Positions 52,759 to 60,627 of a DNA stretch of 64,000 nucleotides are shown here, piece by piece. Both the position numbers and the translations under genes were made by a program. Source of the stretch: a virus; IMG/VR virus record IMGVR_UViG_3300030328_002748, positions 1-64,000 of that record. The stretch is one strand, 5' to 3'. The notes under the pieces were generated by a model. It searched no databases. It saw only the letters and a program-made list of their open reading frames with translations, and was not told the origin of the DNA. The first letter of the stretch is position 1, and each line of letters starts with the position of its first letter.

Positions 52759-53262
52759 ATGACAACTTCTTATCAAACAAGGGAAATTCCTACAATCGCA
52801 GTTTTCCCTGACGAAAAATTGACTCTCGATCAAAAGGTTGAGAAGTGGACATGGCAGTTATGCCGTGCTTTAGAACAGAATTATTTTGATTATCATAAAA
52901 GAATGATAATGAACAATTCTGAGAGATTCTCAGCAAATGGAGAATTATCAGCCTATGCTAACAAACAGTTAGCAGAGATTGAGAATGGCACTGCTAAACT
53001 TATGAGATTCCGTATGGAATTTGGCAGAAAATACATTAAAATCATTCAACAAGATTACGATACATTTCAAGATCGTAATGAATATAGAGATGGCAGTGTT
53101 CATGCTTTTGTTGACAAGAAAACTGGTGAGGTTTACAAACCAGCCTCTTGGAAGTCTCCAGCTAAGTACGTTAGATATGATATGAGAATCATTAGAGAGC
53201 GTGAATTCATCCATAACCCTGCTAATTGCGGCTGGGCTGGTGGTTATCTTTACATGAGGTGA
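52759..53262 (+). CDS. Hypothetical protein, 167 aa
   Basis: MTTSYQTREIPTIAVFPDEK..., mostly helical; contains WTWQLCRALEQNYFDYHKRM and a C-terminal NPANCGWAGGYLYMR. First gene of a unit behind a clear promoter. No domain recognised. Confidence 0.78.
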   Translation: MTTSYQTREIPTIAVFPDEKLTLDQKVEKWTWQLCRALEQNYFDYHKRMIMNNSERFSANGELSAYANKQLAEIENGTAKLMRFRMEFGRKYIKIIQQDYDTFQDRNEYRDGSVHAFVDKKTGEVYKPASWKSPAKYVRYDMRIIREREFIHNPANCGWAGGYLYMR

Positions 53263-53267
53263 TTGAA

Positions 53268-53516
53268 ATGGCTATTGAACACAAAGAACTATTAACTGAG
53301 GCCGTTTACGCCTACTTGGATGATAATGAAAGTCCTGTATCCTTTTATGAGGATCTCAGGGCTATTCTAGAGAGTCGTATTGATTATCACAATCGCCAAA
53401 AAAGTCAGGTGAGTGATATACTAAAGATGGTTAATGGACATCGGCCATTAACAATGGAAACTGATTTGCCAGAGGATGTAATGGAGTATAGAAGTATAAT
53501 ACCAGCGAGGTATTGA
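53268..53516 (+). CDS. Hypothetical protein, 82 aa
   Basis: ATG 53268 (MAIEHKELLTEAVYAYLDDN) five bases after the previous stop; the frame is open to 53226 but that would overlap. Acidic, helical. Ends one base before the next gene. Unknown function. Confidence 0.65.
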   Translation: MAIEHKELLTEAVYAYLDDNESPVSFYEDLRAILESRIDYHNRQKSQVSDILKMVNGHRPLTMETDLPEDVMEYRSIIPARY

Positions 53517-53517
53517 A

Positions 53518-53745
53518 ATGAAACTAACAAAAAAACAACGCCATCAGGTTAAATCTAGATGGTACTACATCTTCTGGGGAGCTGCAACTATTTCAGTATT
53601 TGCTGGACAAATGTATGTTGGCTCTGGTTATCGTAGGATGGCTGAATCTTTCGATAAAATACTAAATGGTATTATTGTTAATGTGATTGAAGACGATTTT
53701 CGTAGAGATTTTCGTAGAGATCACACAGGCACTTATTATCATTAA
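53518..53745 (+). CDS. Small membrane protein, 75 aa
   Basis: Basic N-terminus (MKLTKKQRHQVKSR), one hydrophobic span (residues 15-35), and a C-terminal tail with a short FRRD repeat (DDFRRDFRRDHTG). TAATG overlap with the next gene. Confidence 0.65.
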   Translation: MKLTKKQRHQVKSRWYYIFWGAATISVFAGQMYVGSGYRRMAESFDKILNGIIVNVIEDDFRRDFRRDHTGTYYH

Positions 53746-53984
53746 TGGATAAAAAAGAACTAAAATCTATAGCACGATTCTATAAGGATTGTGAACACGG
53801 TTTTGCTACTAATGATGGGTACTATGGTGTGCCTGTCATGGGCAGTAAAACAAAACTGGCCATTGTCCACGATGGCATAATACTACATTATGCTAGAAAT
53901 GAACAGTCGGCCCGTAATTTTATTACCAAACACAAGGCCAGTCTACGAACTGGCCAAAAGAGGGTTGCAAGGGGTCAGAAATAG
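53745..53984 (+). CDS. Hypothetical protein, 79 aa
   Basis: MDKKELKSIARFYKDCEHGF..., alpha/beta with a basic tail (SLRTGQKRVARGQK). A GGCCAGT-ACTGGCC hairpin and a promoter -35 lie inside its 3' end. No family recognised. Confidence 0.65.
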   Translation: MDKKELKSIARFYKDCEHGFATNDGYYGVPVMGSKTKLAIVHDGIILHYARNEQSARNFITKHKASLRTGQKRVARGQK

Positions 53985-53992
53985 ACTATACT
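53965..53992 (+). promoter_or_regulatory. Promoter
   Basis: TTGCAA (53965-53970), 16-bp spacer, TATACT (53987-53992), then GGCCACATAGAGG. It drives the 35-aa ORF and the leader RNA that follows. Confidence 0.6.
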
Positions 53993-54059
53993 GGCCACAT
54001 AGAGGAAAGGGTTCGCCTCCACCAAAGTTACCCGCCTCCGTACTTCGTTTTTTTTAAAA

Positions 54060-54167
54060 ATGTCTGAAGCAATCGTTTCAACTCCTGACTATGTAAACTG
54101 GCTATTTGAAGATTGCCTAACAGGCAGTGAGATTCTAGCTAGACTTGAGGAGATTGCTGGAGAGTAA
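54060..54167 (+). CDS. 35-aa ORF
   Basis: MSEAIVSTPDYVNWLFEDCL then TGSEILARLEEIAGE, preceded by a T8 run and A5. Acidic and helical. Small but behind a promoter, and the only gene in the stretch 53985-54258. Coding is plausible. Confidence 0.5.
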   Translation: MSEAIVSTPDYVNWLFEDCLTGSEILARLEEIAGE

Positions 54168-54175
54168 CAAAAACC

Positions 54176-54235
54176 GCCCCTCTATACCTTATGCTAACTA
54201 GGGCGAGGTTAATGCGAAAATAGAGGGGCTCTCTA
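54176..54235 (+). ncRNA. Structured leader RNA with two exclusive stems
   Basis: GCCCCTCTAT (54176-54185) pairs perfectly with ATAGAGGGGC (54220-54229), enclosing ACCT/AGGT and TAAC/GTTA pairings. TAGAG (54221-54225) can instead pair with CTCTA (54231-54235). It ends about 24 bases before the ATG at 54259. This layout resembles a riboswitch or attenuator, but I do not recognise a known class. Confidence 0.5.
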
Positions 54236-54258
54236 TTCACACTAATTTCTTTTTTCAA

Positions 54259-54687
54259 ATGGCTACACGTTCTCGAATCGGGTTAAGATTAGCAGATGAT
54301 TCTATTCTATCTGTTTATCATCATTGGGATGGTTATCCTGAGTGGTTAGGTGTTACTTTAAAATCAAAGTTTAACACTAGAGACAAAGTAGCTGAGTTAA
54401 TCGATGGTGGCAATATGTCATCATGTGATTCAGATAATGTCTATGATTATGAAAAGAAAGAGTTTGTAAAACGTGCTCCACAAGTTGAGTATTATGGTGG
54501 AGCTGATGAAGCACCACGTTTAGATGTAAATGAGTACAATTATTTCAAAAATAATGAGGAATATGCCTACATTTTTGAAAATGATGATTGGACTTGTTAT
54601 AAAATAGATGGTGGTTATAGTGATGTTGGCTTACAAATTAGAAAAGTTAATATTCCTGAGCCAGAACTTGAATCAGTAGCAGCGTAA
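54259..54687 (+). CDS. Conserved phage protein with MATRSRIG start, 142 aa
   Basis: MATRSRIGLRLADDSILSVY then HHWDGYPEWLGVTL is a start widely seen in phage and bacterial proteins of unknown role; the rest is acidic with many Tyr and Asp. Preceded by the structured RNA at 54176-54235. Overlaps the epimerase gene by one base (TAATG). Confidence 0.75.
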   Translation: MATRSRIGLRLADDSILSVYHHWDGYPEWLGVTLKSKFNTRDKVAELIDGGNMSSCDSDNVYDYEKKEFVKRAPQVEYYGGADEAPRLDVNEYNYFKNNEEYAYIFENDDWTCYKIDGGYSDVGLQIRKVNIPEPELESVAA

Positions 54688-55406
54688 TGATCGAACAGAG
54701 AGTTTTAATAACTGGACATAAGGGTTTTATAGGTCGGCATGTATATGCCGACTTTAAAGATTCTCATGGTGACGCCAATGTTATGGGTATTGATTTACCT
54801 GATAACATTGGCGATTTTACTATGGGTAATTATGATCTTGTTATACATTTGGCAGCCTTTGCCGATATTAGAGAGAGTTTAGATAACCCAAGAAAATACT
54901 ACGAAAATAATGTACTTAAGGCCAAACCATTATTTGACTGGTGTGCTAAGACTGATACAAGATTAGTATATGCCTCATCTAGTGCAGTTTTATGTAAGTA
55001 TTGGGAGAATCCTTATGCTATGAGTAAATGGATTAATGAACAAATGGCTCCGCCTAATAGTGTAGGATTGAGGCTAACTACGGTTTATAGTGAAATGAAT
55101 AGTCGCCCAGATATGTTATACCGTAGACTGGAGAATAAGACAGCCACATATCTAACAAATCATAAAAGAGATTGGATACATGTAGAGGATGTATGTAGAG
55201 CAATACGTTACCTTGCTGATAGTAATATAAGGGGGCCTATATCGGTTGGCACAGGCGAAAGTGTTAAGGTAATAGATTTAGCGCATAAGATGGGTATGGC
55301 GCACTTGCCGCTGAAGGAACATACGCCTGGCGAGGCACAAGACAATAAGGCAGATATATCATTACTACTCACAACTGGCTGGTATCCTACTCATTCAGTA
55401 TTATGA
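54687..55406 (+). CDS. NAD-dependent nucleotide-sugar epimerase/dehydratase
   Basis: 239 aa extended SDR: VLITGHKGFIGRHVYADF (GxxGxxG), LVIHLAAFADIRESL, LVYASSSAVL, and Tyr-x3-Lys in YAMSKWINEQ; WIHVEDVCRAIRYL and SVGTGESVKVIDLA later. Typical length is 300 or more, so the substrate lobe is reduced. It may supply sugars for phage glycosylation together with 45166. ATGA overlap downstream. Confidence 0.9.
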   Translation: MIEQRVLITGHKGFIGRHVYADFKDSHGDANVMGIDLPDNIGDFTMGNYDLVIHLAAFADIRESLDNPRKYYENNVLKAKPLFDWCAKTDTRLVYASSSAVLCKYWENPYAMSKWINEQMAPPNSVGLRLTTVYSEMNSRPDMLYRRLENKTATYLTNHKRDWIHVEDVCRAIRYLADSNIRGPISVGTGESVKVIDLAHKMGMAHLPLKEHTPGEAQDNKADISLLLTTGWYPTHSVL

Positions 55407-55780
55407 CAATACTTAAAGAAGGCACTTATGTTATTGGCGATCCTAAGAACTTGTTAAAGGAAGGCGTGGAACCAGATTTAGCCTTAAAGGTTGAAAATGG
55501 ACGTTACTTAGATCAATATAAGAGCTCTTATGTCATAGAGAGTGGAATAATGGCCATTGTGAGTAAGAAAATGGTAAAACATCCGCACTTGTTTACTAAT
55601 GTAATTAATCTCAATAGTGGATGTTGCAATAAGGGAGTACAGGGCGATAATTGGGTACTAGGATGGACTAGACAGTTTACGGTTTTAGTGTCATATACTG
55701 ACTTTGAAGTTAGCCAAGATAACATAATAGAGATCGGGCCACTCAGGATCAAGGCCAGAGAAAATAGTGTCACAAGGTAG
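55403..55780 (+). CDS. Hypothetical protein, 125 aa
   Basis: Beta-rich (MTILKEGTYVIGDPKNLLKE...; RQFTVLVSYTDFEVS). ATGA overlap with the epimerase gene. Its last codons contain a TGTCACAAGG motif. No family recognised. Confidence 0.65.
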   Translation: MTILKEGTYVIGDPKNLLKEGVEPDLALKVENGRYLDQYKSSYVIESGIMAIVSKKMVKHPHLFTNVINLNSGCCNKGVQGDNWVLGWTRQFTVLVSYTDFEVSQDNIIEIGPLRIKARENSVTR

Positions 55781-55803
55781 GATGATTTTTACCTGAGAGG
55801 CTC

Positions 55804-55820
55804 TATAATGGCTATGTAAA
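55804..55820 (+). promoter_or_regulatory. TATAATGGCTATGTAAAC promoter element
   Basis: TATAAT (55804-55809) followed by GGCTATGTAAACA. The same 17-18 bases recur at 56040 and, with changes, at 52724. A good -35 is not seen. Confidence 0.6.
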
Positions 55821-55835
55821 CAACACAGCAGTCTT

Positions 55836-55997
55836 ATGAGGTATTCAGTTCATTGCCCATCTGCACCATTTGAGAATTCCTCATTTGTTGACCTAGATGA
55901 TTGCTGGGGTCTATGCCTTGACCTATCCGAGGAATATGGATATGCCGAGGTCAGACATGGTAATTCTGTACTAGGTTCTTATACAGATGGACGGTAA
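55836..55997 (+). CDS. Hypothetical protein, 53 aa
   Basis: MRYSVHCPSAPFENSSFVDL...; three Cys, and EYGYAEVRHGNSVLGSY. Alone between its own promoter and terminator. Unknown function. Confidence 0.6.
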   Translation: MRYSVHCPSAPFENSSFVDLDDCWGLCLDLSEEYGYAEVRHGNSVLGSYTDGR

Positions 55998-56013
55998 AGA
56001 AACTGTCACTAGA

Positions 56014-56035
56014 TGCCCCTAATAGGGGCATTTTT
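56014..56035 (+). terminator. Rho-independent terminator
   Basis: TGCCCCT - AAT - AGGGGCA then T5. Directly followed by the next promoter. Confidence 0.85.
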
Positions 56036-56039
56036 GCCC

Positions 56040-56057
56040 TATAATGGCTATGTAAAC
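56040..56057 (+). promoter_or_regulatory. TATAATGGCTATGTAAAC promoter element
   Basis: TATAAT (56040-56045) plus GGCTATGTAAACACC, then AAAGGAG as Shine-Dalgarno. Identical over 18 bases to 55804. Confidence 0.65.
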
Positions 56058-56075
56058 ACCAAAGGAGTTTATTCC

Positions 56076-56342
56076 ATGCAACTTAAATCAGGTGGAAAGG
56101 GCTCCATGAAAATCGATTTCTATCCAACAAAGTATTGGAGTGGAGAGCCTTCTGATAAATTCCTTAAGGTTTTGACCTTAGAGGGATTTGGAACACAATC
56201 CAAGCGGGTTGTGGATATTGTTGAAATGAATCAGATTGTCAAAGACCGTCTTGATTTTGGTTATGAGGTTACAGGCTTCAATACCAGTCCTCAATTCATA
56301 CAAAGAAACCGTATGACTAAGGAGGGCTACAATGGAAAGTAA
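56076..56342 (+). CDS. Hypothetical protein, 88 aa
   Basis: ATG 56076 (MQLKSGGKGSMKIDFYPTKY) behind AAAGGAG; the longer frame from 56013 would run through the terminator and promoter. Alpha/beta. Overlaps the next gene by 11 bases. Confidence 0.7.
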   Translation: MQLKSGGKGSMKIDFYPTKYWSGEPSDKFLKVLTLEGFGTQSKRVVDIVEMNQIVKDRLDFGYEVTGFNTSPQFIQRNRMTKEGYNGK

Positions 56343-56472
56343 TGAATTACAACTTGCTTTAGATTGTGTGGCATTTACATTAGATAATGCCCCAGATTTA
56401 GAGCAAGAAGATATTCTTGAGTTAAGAAGTTTGAATTCAAGATTATTCAGAGAATGGGAGCGTAGTTTATAA
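56332..56472 (+). CDS. Hypothetical protein, 46 aa
   Basis: Acidic helical protein (MESNELQLALDCVAFTLDNA...), Shine-Dalgarno AAGGAGG upstream. TAATG overlap with the next gene. Confidence 0.6.
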   Translation: MESNELQLALDCVAFTLDNAPDLEQEDILELRSLNSRLFREWERSL

Positions 56473-56684
56473 TGGCATTACAAGAAATCACATTCACAGC
56501 CCGTATAATGGTTGATGAAAATGATGACATAAATGGTGAACATTTATGTGAAGAAATTCAGGCCTATTTGAATAGTGCTTATTACTATGATGAGCCTGAT
56601 GATGTTGAAAGAGCAGAAGTTACTGGATGGAATATATGTAATCCTTTTAAATTTAATTCATTTATCTCTAAAGAGGTCTACTAA
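56472..56684 (+). CDS. Hypothetical protein, 70 aa
   Basis: MALQEITFTARIMVDENDDI..., ferredoxin-like small alpha/beta pattern with an acidic middle. TAATG overlaps at both ends. Unknown. Confidence 0.6.
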   Translation: MALQEITFTARIMVDENDDINGEHLCEEIQAYLNSAYYYDEPDDVERAEVTGWNICNPFKFNSFISKEVY

Positions 56685-57001
56685 TGCCAAAACTCAATCC
56701 AGCTCAATTTGATTCTATTGCCGAACAATTCACAGAAATGATTGTTGACGGTATGGATTATAAAACAATGGAACAATATGTTTATGATAATTTAATAGAT
56801 TATTATTATAATCTATCTGAACCAGAGCTTCAAGAAATGGTTGATAACCATGATGAGGAATTATGGGAAGAGTTAGTTGATAATGTAAAGGATGTAAAAA
56901 CAAATAATGTTGCTGATAATGTAGCCAAATGTATTGTTGATACTAATGGTGCTTATGCTGAATGTATCGATCAACTTGTTAATACAATGGAGAAGGGCTA
57001 A
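56684..57001 (+). CDS. Hypothetical protein, 105 aa
   Basis: Strongly acidic and helical (MPKLNPAQFDSIAEQFTEMI...; DNHDEELWEELVDNVKDVK). An acidic mimic or partner-binding role is conceivable only as a guess. TAATG overlaps at both ends. Confidence 0.65.
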   Translation: MPKLNPAQFDSIAEQFTEMIVDGMDYKTMEQYVYDNLIDYYYNLSEPELQEMVDNHDEELWEELVDNVKDVKTNNVADNVAKCIVDTNGAYAECIDQLVNTMEKG

Positions 57002-57183
57002 TGACAGTATCAGAACTAATAGAAACTCTATCAAACTATGATGGGGATGATAGTATTACTTTTTACTATCTTAAGAATGATAATCTCACTAACTGTCAAT
57101 TAGAGAGTACCTGTTGGTATCCTGATATGGGAATTGAATTTACTATTCAAGATACAAGTGAAGTCATGGAGGAAGTGTTATGA
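57001..57183 (+). CDS. Hypothetical protein, 60 aa
   Basis: MTVSELIETLSNYDGDDSIT, YLKNDNLTNCQLESTCW: a small alpha/beta protein of the kind often found in phage early regions. ATGA overlap with the next gene. Confidence 0.6.
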   Translation: MTVSELIETLSNYDGDDSITFYYLKNDNLTNCQLESTCWYPDMGIEFTIQDTSEVMEEVL

Positions 57184-57365
57184 GCCAATTACAACAAAGA
57201 AAAGATTTAATTACTGATCTCATGTATGCTATTAAACAAGAAGATGATAAGTTTTTGGAATCAATTATAGATGACTTTGTTTATCATTTAAGTGATAAAG
57301 AAGTAGCTGAATATGAGGTATTAGTTGGTACTGTATTTGGCGAGGTTGATCCATATGAAAGTTAA
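57180..57365 (+). CDS. Hypothetical protein, 61 aa
   Basis: Helical and acidic (MSQLQQRKDLITDLMYAIKQ...). ATGA overlap upstream, 11-base overlap downstream. Unknown function. Confidence 0.6.
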   Translation: MSQLQQRKDLITDLMYAIKQEDDKFLESIIDDFVYHLSDKEVAEYEVLVGTVFGEVDPYES

Positions 57366-57507
57366 ATTGATATTAACACTTCTCATTGCCTGGCTTACAT
57401 TTTTAGTATATAATGCAACTAAAGTCGGCAACAAAGCAATCGAACTTAAACAAGATCGATATGCTGAATTATGTAAAATTGACCCATCCATTTGCTCTAA
57501 CAACTAA
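57355..57507 (+). CDS. Small secreted or membrane protein, 50 aa
   Basis: ATG 57355: MKVKLILTLLIAWLTFLVYN is a signal-anchor or signal-peptide-like start, followed by a soluble tail with two Cys (AELCKIDPSICSNN). Likely faces the periplasm or is inserted in the membrane. TAATG overlap downstream. Confidence 0.6.
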   Translation: MKVKLILTLLIAWLTFLVYNATKVGNKAIELKQDRYAELCKIDPSICSNN

Positions 57508-57683
57508 TGCACGATTCTACTCTTGATCTATTCTGTAATCACGAACAAAGTGAGCCTAATGTTGATCCTTATACAAAGGCACAGATTGATGCTTCAATCG
57601 AACAATTTTGGAAAGAATGTGAAGCTGAGGCCGCTGAATTAGAAATAACAGTTGATTATTATGTGTCGGAGTTTATGATATGA
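57507..57683 (+). CDS. Hypothetical protein, 58 aa
   Basis: Acidic helical protein (MHDSTLDLFCNHEQSEPNVD...). TAATG overlap upstream. Unknown function. Confidence 0.6.
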   Translation: MHDSTLDLFCNHEQSEPNVDPYTKAQIDASIEQFWKECEAEAAELEITVDYYVSEFMI

Positions 57684-57841
57684 TGACTACATACAACAGT
57701 CACATTTATCAAGAAATTGTGGAGTATTTTAAATGGCATCAGAAACACTCATACGGCTCAGATCAGCACTTGATAGAATCATCGAAGTTGAGGAACTCGT
57801 CTTTGAGAATAGACAACAATCGATGCTTCATAGACACTTAA
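57680..57841 (+). CDS. Doubtful ORF, 53 aa
   Basis: Starts ATGATG overlapping the upstream stop, but two thirds of it lie over the next gene in another frame. The first 17 codons (MMTTYNSHIYQEIVEYF) fill the gap to 57733 and could be real; the rest looks like a shadow. Confidence 0.25.
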   Translation: MMTTYNSHIYQEIVEYFKWHQKHSYGSDQHLIESSKLRNSSLRIDNNRCFIDT

Positions 57842-57921
57842 GTCATGTAAAAACTGAATTACGCCGACAAATAAGAATAGAATCTGAGGAGGAATTGGCA
57901 CCATTGCTTGATGCTTTATGA
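57733..57921 (+). CDS. Hypothetical protein, 62 aa
   Basis: Helical, coiled-coil-like with Arg/Glu pattern (MASETLIRLRSALDRIIEVE...; ELRRQIRIESEEELAPLLDA). ATGA overlap with the next gene. Confidence 0.6.
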   Translation: MASETLIRLRSALDRIIEVEELVFENRQQSMLHRHLSHVKTELRRQIRIESEEELAPLLDAL

Positions 57922-58175
57922 AGGCCAAAGATTTTAAACAAGGCCTAATCATCAGTTATAAAAGTGATATTGATGTATGGGAAGGTTATGTTAATTTTAT
58001 TAGTAAACAATACATAACTATTTGTTTACATGAATGGGACACTCCTCACACAATGCACGGCTATTCACAATGTAACTTGTTAGTCTATCCTGATTATTAT
58101 CAACATTGCAGTTCAAATGAAACATACCACGATAGGACTATTTCCACAGCCTTTAACAAAGATCGAATTGAATAA
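57918..58175 (+). CDS. Hypothetical protein, 85 aa
   Basis: MKAKDFKQGLIISYKSDIDV then WEGYVNFISKQYITICLHEW: a small beta barrel-like pattern. The last 59 bases overlap the next gene in another frame. Unknown. Confidence 0.6.
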   Translation: MKAKDFKQGLIISYKSDIDVWEGYVNFISKQYITICLHEWDTPHTMHGYSQCNLLVYPDYYQHCSSNETYHDRTISTAFNKDRIE

Positions 58176-58764
58176 AGATCTTTGTACTTTGGCTGCGGAG
58201 ATATTTGATAAGAAGGTAAGGGAAGAAGTAGAAGCATTAAAGGAGGATGATGGCGAACAATTAAAACATTTTCACAATCACGAAAATGTATTTGATTTAT
58301 ATTCAGAATTACAGCCACTCCATGACACTTTATTGGAGATGGCTGATTTTGTTTATTGTGATGTAATGAACTATGAATATGGTATGCGATTCACTCAAGC
58401 TTGGTATAATGAATGTCAAGTAGGAGGACGGCAGAAAGCTCATTCACATTGTAATTGCACAATATCAGGAACATTATATTTGAGAACTGATGAAAATAGT
58501 ATTCTTAATTTCTTTAATGATGGAAATAATAATGAAAAGAGTCCAGCCATCTTTGATGAACCAAGTAAGAAGAATAACAAGTTTGGATATATGTTCCATG
58601 CAAATAGTGTTACAGCTCCAGTAAATACAGGAGATGCTTTATTTTGGCCGTCATATATTAATCATGGTTATCCTGATAATAAAACACCAAATAGATTATC
58701 GTTAAGTTTTAATTTAATGCCAACAGCTTTAAATTCATTATATGGAAACATAGGAGTACAATGA
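58117..58764 (+). CDS. 2OG-Fe(II) oxygenase-like protein
   Basis: 215 aa. GRQKAHSHCNCTISGTLYLR (HxH), TGDALFWPSYINHGYPD (distal His) and NRLSLSFNLMPTAL (Arg strand); the TIGR02466-like arrangement. The N-terminal half is helical. ATGA overlap with another 2OG gene, so again a tandem pair. Substrate unknown. Confidence 0.78.
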   Translation: MKHTTIGLFPQPLTKIELNKDLCTLAAEIFDKKVREEVEALKEDDGEQLKHFHNHENVFDLYSELQPLHDTLLEMADFVYCDVMNYEYGMRFTQAWYNECQVGGRQKAHSHCNCTISGTLYLRTDENSILNFFNDGNNNEKSPAIFDEPSKKNNKFGYMFHANSVTAPVNTGDALFWPSYINHGYPDNKTPNRLSLSFNLMPTALNSLYGNIGVQ

Positions 58765-59336
58765 CAATGACAATACCTACATTTATTGGCCAATATGATG
58801 ATGTACTATCACAAGAAGATTGTGATATATTAATTGATGAATTTGAAAAACATCCTAATAAGATAGAAGGATATGTATGGACTGAAGAAGGCACAAGTTA
58901 TCATCCTGAGAGAAAGAAAGCCAGAGAATTACATAGACAATCATTAACTGAGGATAATATAATTAATAAGATTGTATTAAAAGGTTTAAATCCATGTATG
59001 AAATTATATGATGAAGAATTTGAACAATTACAATACAATGGTAATTGGGGAATAGATCGATGGTTTAATTTTCAAAAGTATGAGGATGAAACTGATGGAT
59101 TTAAAATATGGCATTGTGAACATGGTATGGGCAATTCCTCATATAGAATATTAGCATGGATGATCTATTTGAATGATGCAATATCAGGAACAGAATTTCA
59201 GATGTATCCAACAGTAGAAGCCAAACGAGGAAGATGTTTAATATGGCCGTCACAATTCACTCATACTCATCGATCAGAAATACCTAATCAAGGACTAAAG
59301 TATTTGGTAACAGGCTGGGTAAGTTTAATGCCGTAA
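58761..59336 (+). CDS. 2OG-Fe(II) oxygenase
   Basis: 191 aa. WFNFQKYEDETDGFKIWHCE then HGMG (candidate HxE/H site, WHCEHG), RILAWMIYLNDAISGTEFQM, CLIWPSQFTHTHRSEI (distal His) and KYLVTGW. Close in pattern to the protein at 44480. Last gene of the plus-strand run before the convergent minus-strand gene. Confidence 0.8.
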   Translation: MTMTIPTFIGQYDDVLSQEDCDILIDEFEKHPNKIEGYVWTEEGTSYHPERKKARELHRQSLTEDNIINKIVLKGLNPCMKLYDEEFEQLQYNGNWGIDRWFNFQKYEDETDGFKIWHCEHGMGNSSYRILAWMIYLNDAISGTEFQMYPTVEAKRGRCLIWPSQFTHTHRSEIPNQGLKYLVTGWVSLMP

Positions 59337-59348
59337 TGCCTGACGGCC

Positions 59349-60098
59349 TTAATTAATCTGCCGACTAAATCTTTTATTATCATCATCTACAACAGTCTCC
59401 ATAAACTGAACATTACCAGAAATAGAAATACGAGGTTTATCTGATGTATAGAATGGATAAACCTGATGACTTAATTCACTAGGAAAGAAACATCCCCAAC
59501 CATTCATATTAGGCGTCATAGGTATAACTTCATTACTAATACCTCTACCATCAGCATAGGTAAAAACAAAATTGCCGATATAATCATTAATACTGCCACG
59601 TGCTATATCTAACTTACGCTCATCATAATGTGAATAAGGTATATCAATCCATATAACAAAGGAATAAATTCCATGATGATTATGTAATGGATTAAATTCA
59701 TGTTTATATTGCCAATTAGCCCATAATGCAGAAAGATAAGGTTCTAAGTTATGACCAGTATCTACATGGCCAGGAAATATCTTTTTATATGCCTCAGTAA
59801 TCTCCTTATCCATTAACTCTACAGTAAAAGGATCATTCTCAGGTGAATGTAATAAATCAATGAACATGCCATGTATAAGCATATTCTCAGGATCTTCTAA
59901 TTTAAGTGAACGTGATATATTACCAGCAAGGTTATCTTTCCAATCAATATTATTATCTTCTGCTATCTTTATTCTATTAAGTAAGTAAGTATAGATGTTA
60001 TCAGGTAGTTTAAACAGATGAGCTACAGTCTGTTTAGTTAATAGAATAGGTTTAATTTCAGGCCTTTTATATGTTGAATAAGGGGTGGGATTAGACAT
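59349..60098 (-). CDS. 2OG-Fe(II) oxygenase-like protein
   Basis: 249 aa on the minus strand, convergent with the previous oxygenase. EFNPLHNHHGIYSFVIWIDI (HxH iron site), WGCFFPSELSHQVYPF (distal His) and PRISISGNVQF (Arg). The first ~120 residues are a specific helical domain. It is the only minus-strand gene outside the gp53-gp4 block. Confidence 0.78.
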   Translation of the reverse strand: MSNPTPYSTYKRPEIKPILLTKQTVAHLFKLPDNIYTYLLNRIKIAEDNNIDWKDNLAGNISRSLKLEDPENMLIHGMFIDLLHSPENDPFTVELMDKEITEAYKKIFPGHVDTGHNLEPYLSALWANWQYKHEFNPLHNHHGIYSFVIWIDIPYSHYDERKLDIARGSINDYIGNFVFTYADGRGISNEVIPMTPNMNGWGCFFPSELSHQVYPFYTSDKPRISISGNVQFMETVVDDDNKRFSRQIN

Positions 60099-60592
60099 AA
60101 TAAATAATTGGTTTTAAAATAAAAGCCTTTTTTTAATTAAGCTGTGTTTTTTATGTAGTTTATAATCTGTACGGAATATGTGTAGATTGAGTATAGATTA
60201 TGTGTTGATAATTTATGGGCCTTATAGTCATCTTGGCGCTCAGCTTATCATAAAATCTCTAAGAAGTCAACATAAAACTCTGAAATTCTCACAAAACTTT
60301 ATGGGAGGGGTCTTATGTTGCGAAGTATTGCGATGTTTATGACAGCTCTCAAAGTGTCACACAGCATATTGACTTCGCAGTAGCCTGCGTGTAGCCTGAA
60401 GGGGTGCAGGGGAGGGCGCAGTAGATATACTTCGCACGAAGCATAAGGCCTGCGGGCACAGCATAAGGCCTGCGTCCATCCGCAGCACATATAATGCGTA
60501 ACGCAGGCAATAAACTGCACGGGCCCACCAACCCGCCTGCCCACGTAACGCAGGGGCCAGCTTAACATGTGTCTGCGCCTTATGTCAAGCGC
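60099..60592. other. GC-rich non-coding stretch with short repeats
   Basis: No convincing gene. It contains a tandem pair of GCATAAGGCCTGCG (60441-60454, 60461-60474; 20-base period), two GTAACGCAGG (60498-60507, 60545-60554), and further CCTGCG/CGCAGG units in both orientations. It is clearly GC-richer than the rest of the window. Open frames crossing it are most likely products of composition. Possible structured RNA, origin or imported segment. Confidence 0.55.
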
Positions 60593-60621
60593 TTGCCTTT
60601 TGGGCGCGGAGGCCTTATAAT
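60593..60621 (+). promoter_or_regulatory. Promoter inside the non-coding region
   Basis: TTGCCT (60593-60598), 17-bp spacer, TATAAT (60616-60621). No good gene follows for over 300 bases. Confidence 0.7.
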
Positions 60622-60627
60622 AGGTAC

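Noticed and set aside
60441-60474. Possible CRISPR-like direct repeats (GCATAAGGCCTGCG twice)
   Set aside because: Only two copies, 6-nt interval, no array structure or cas genes.
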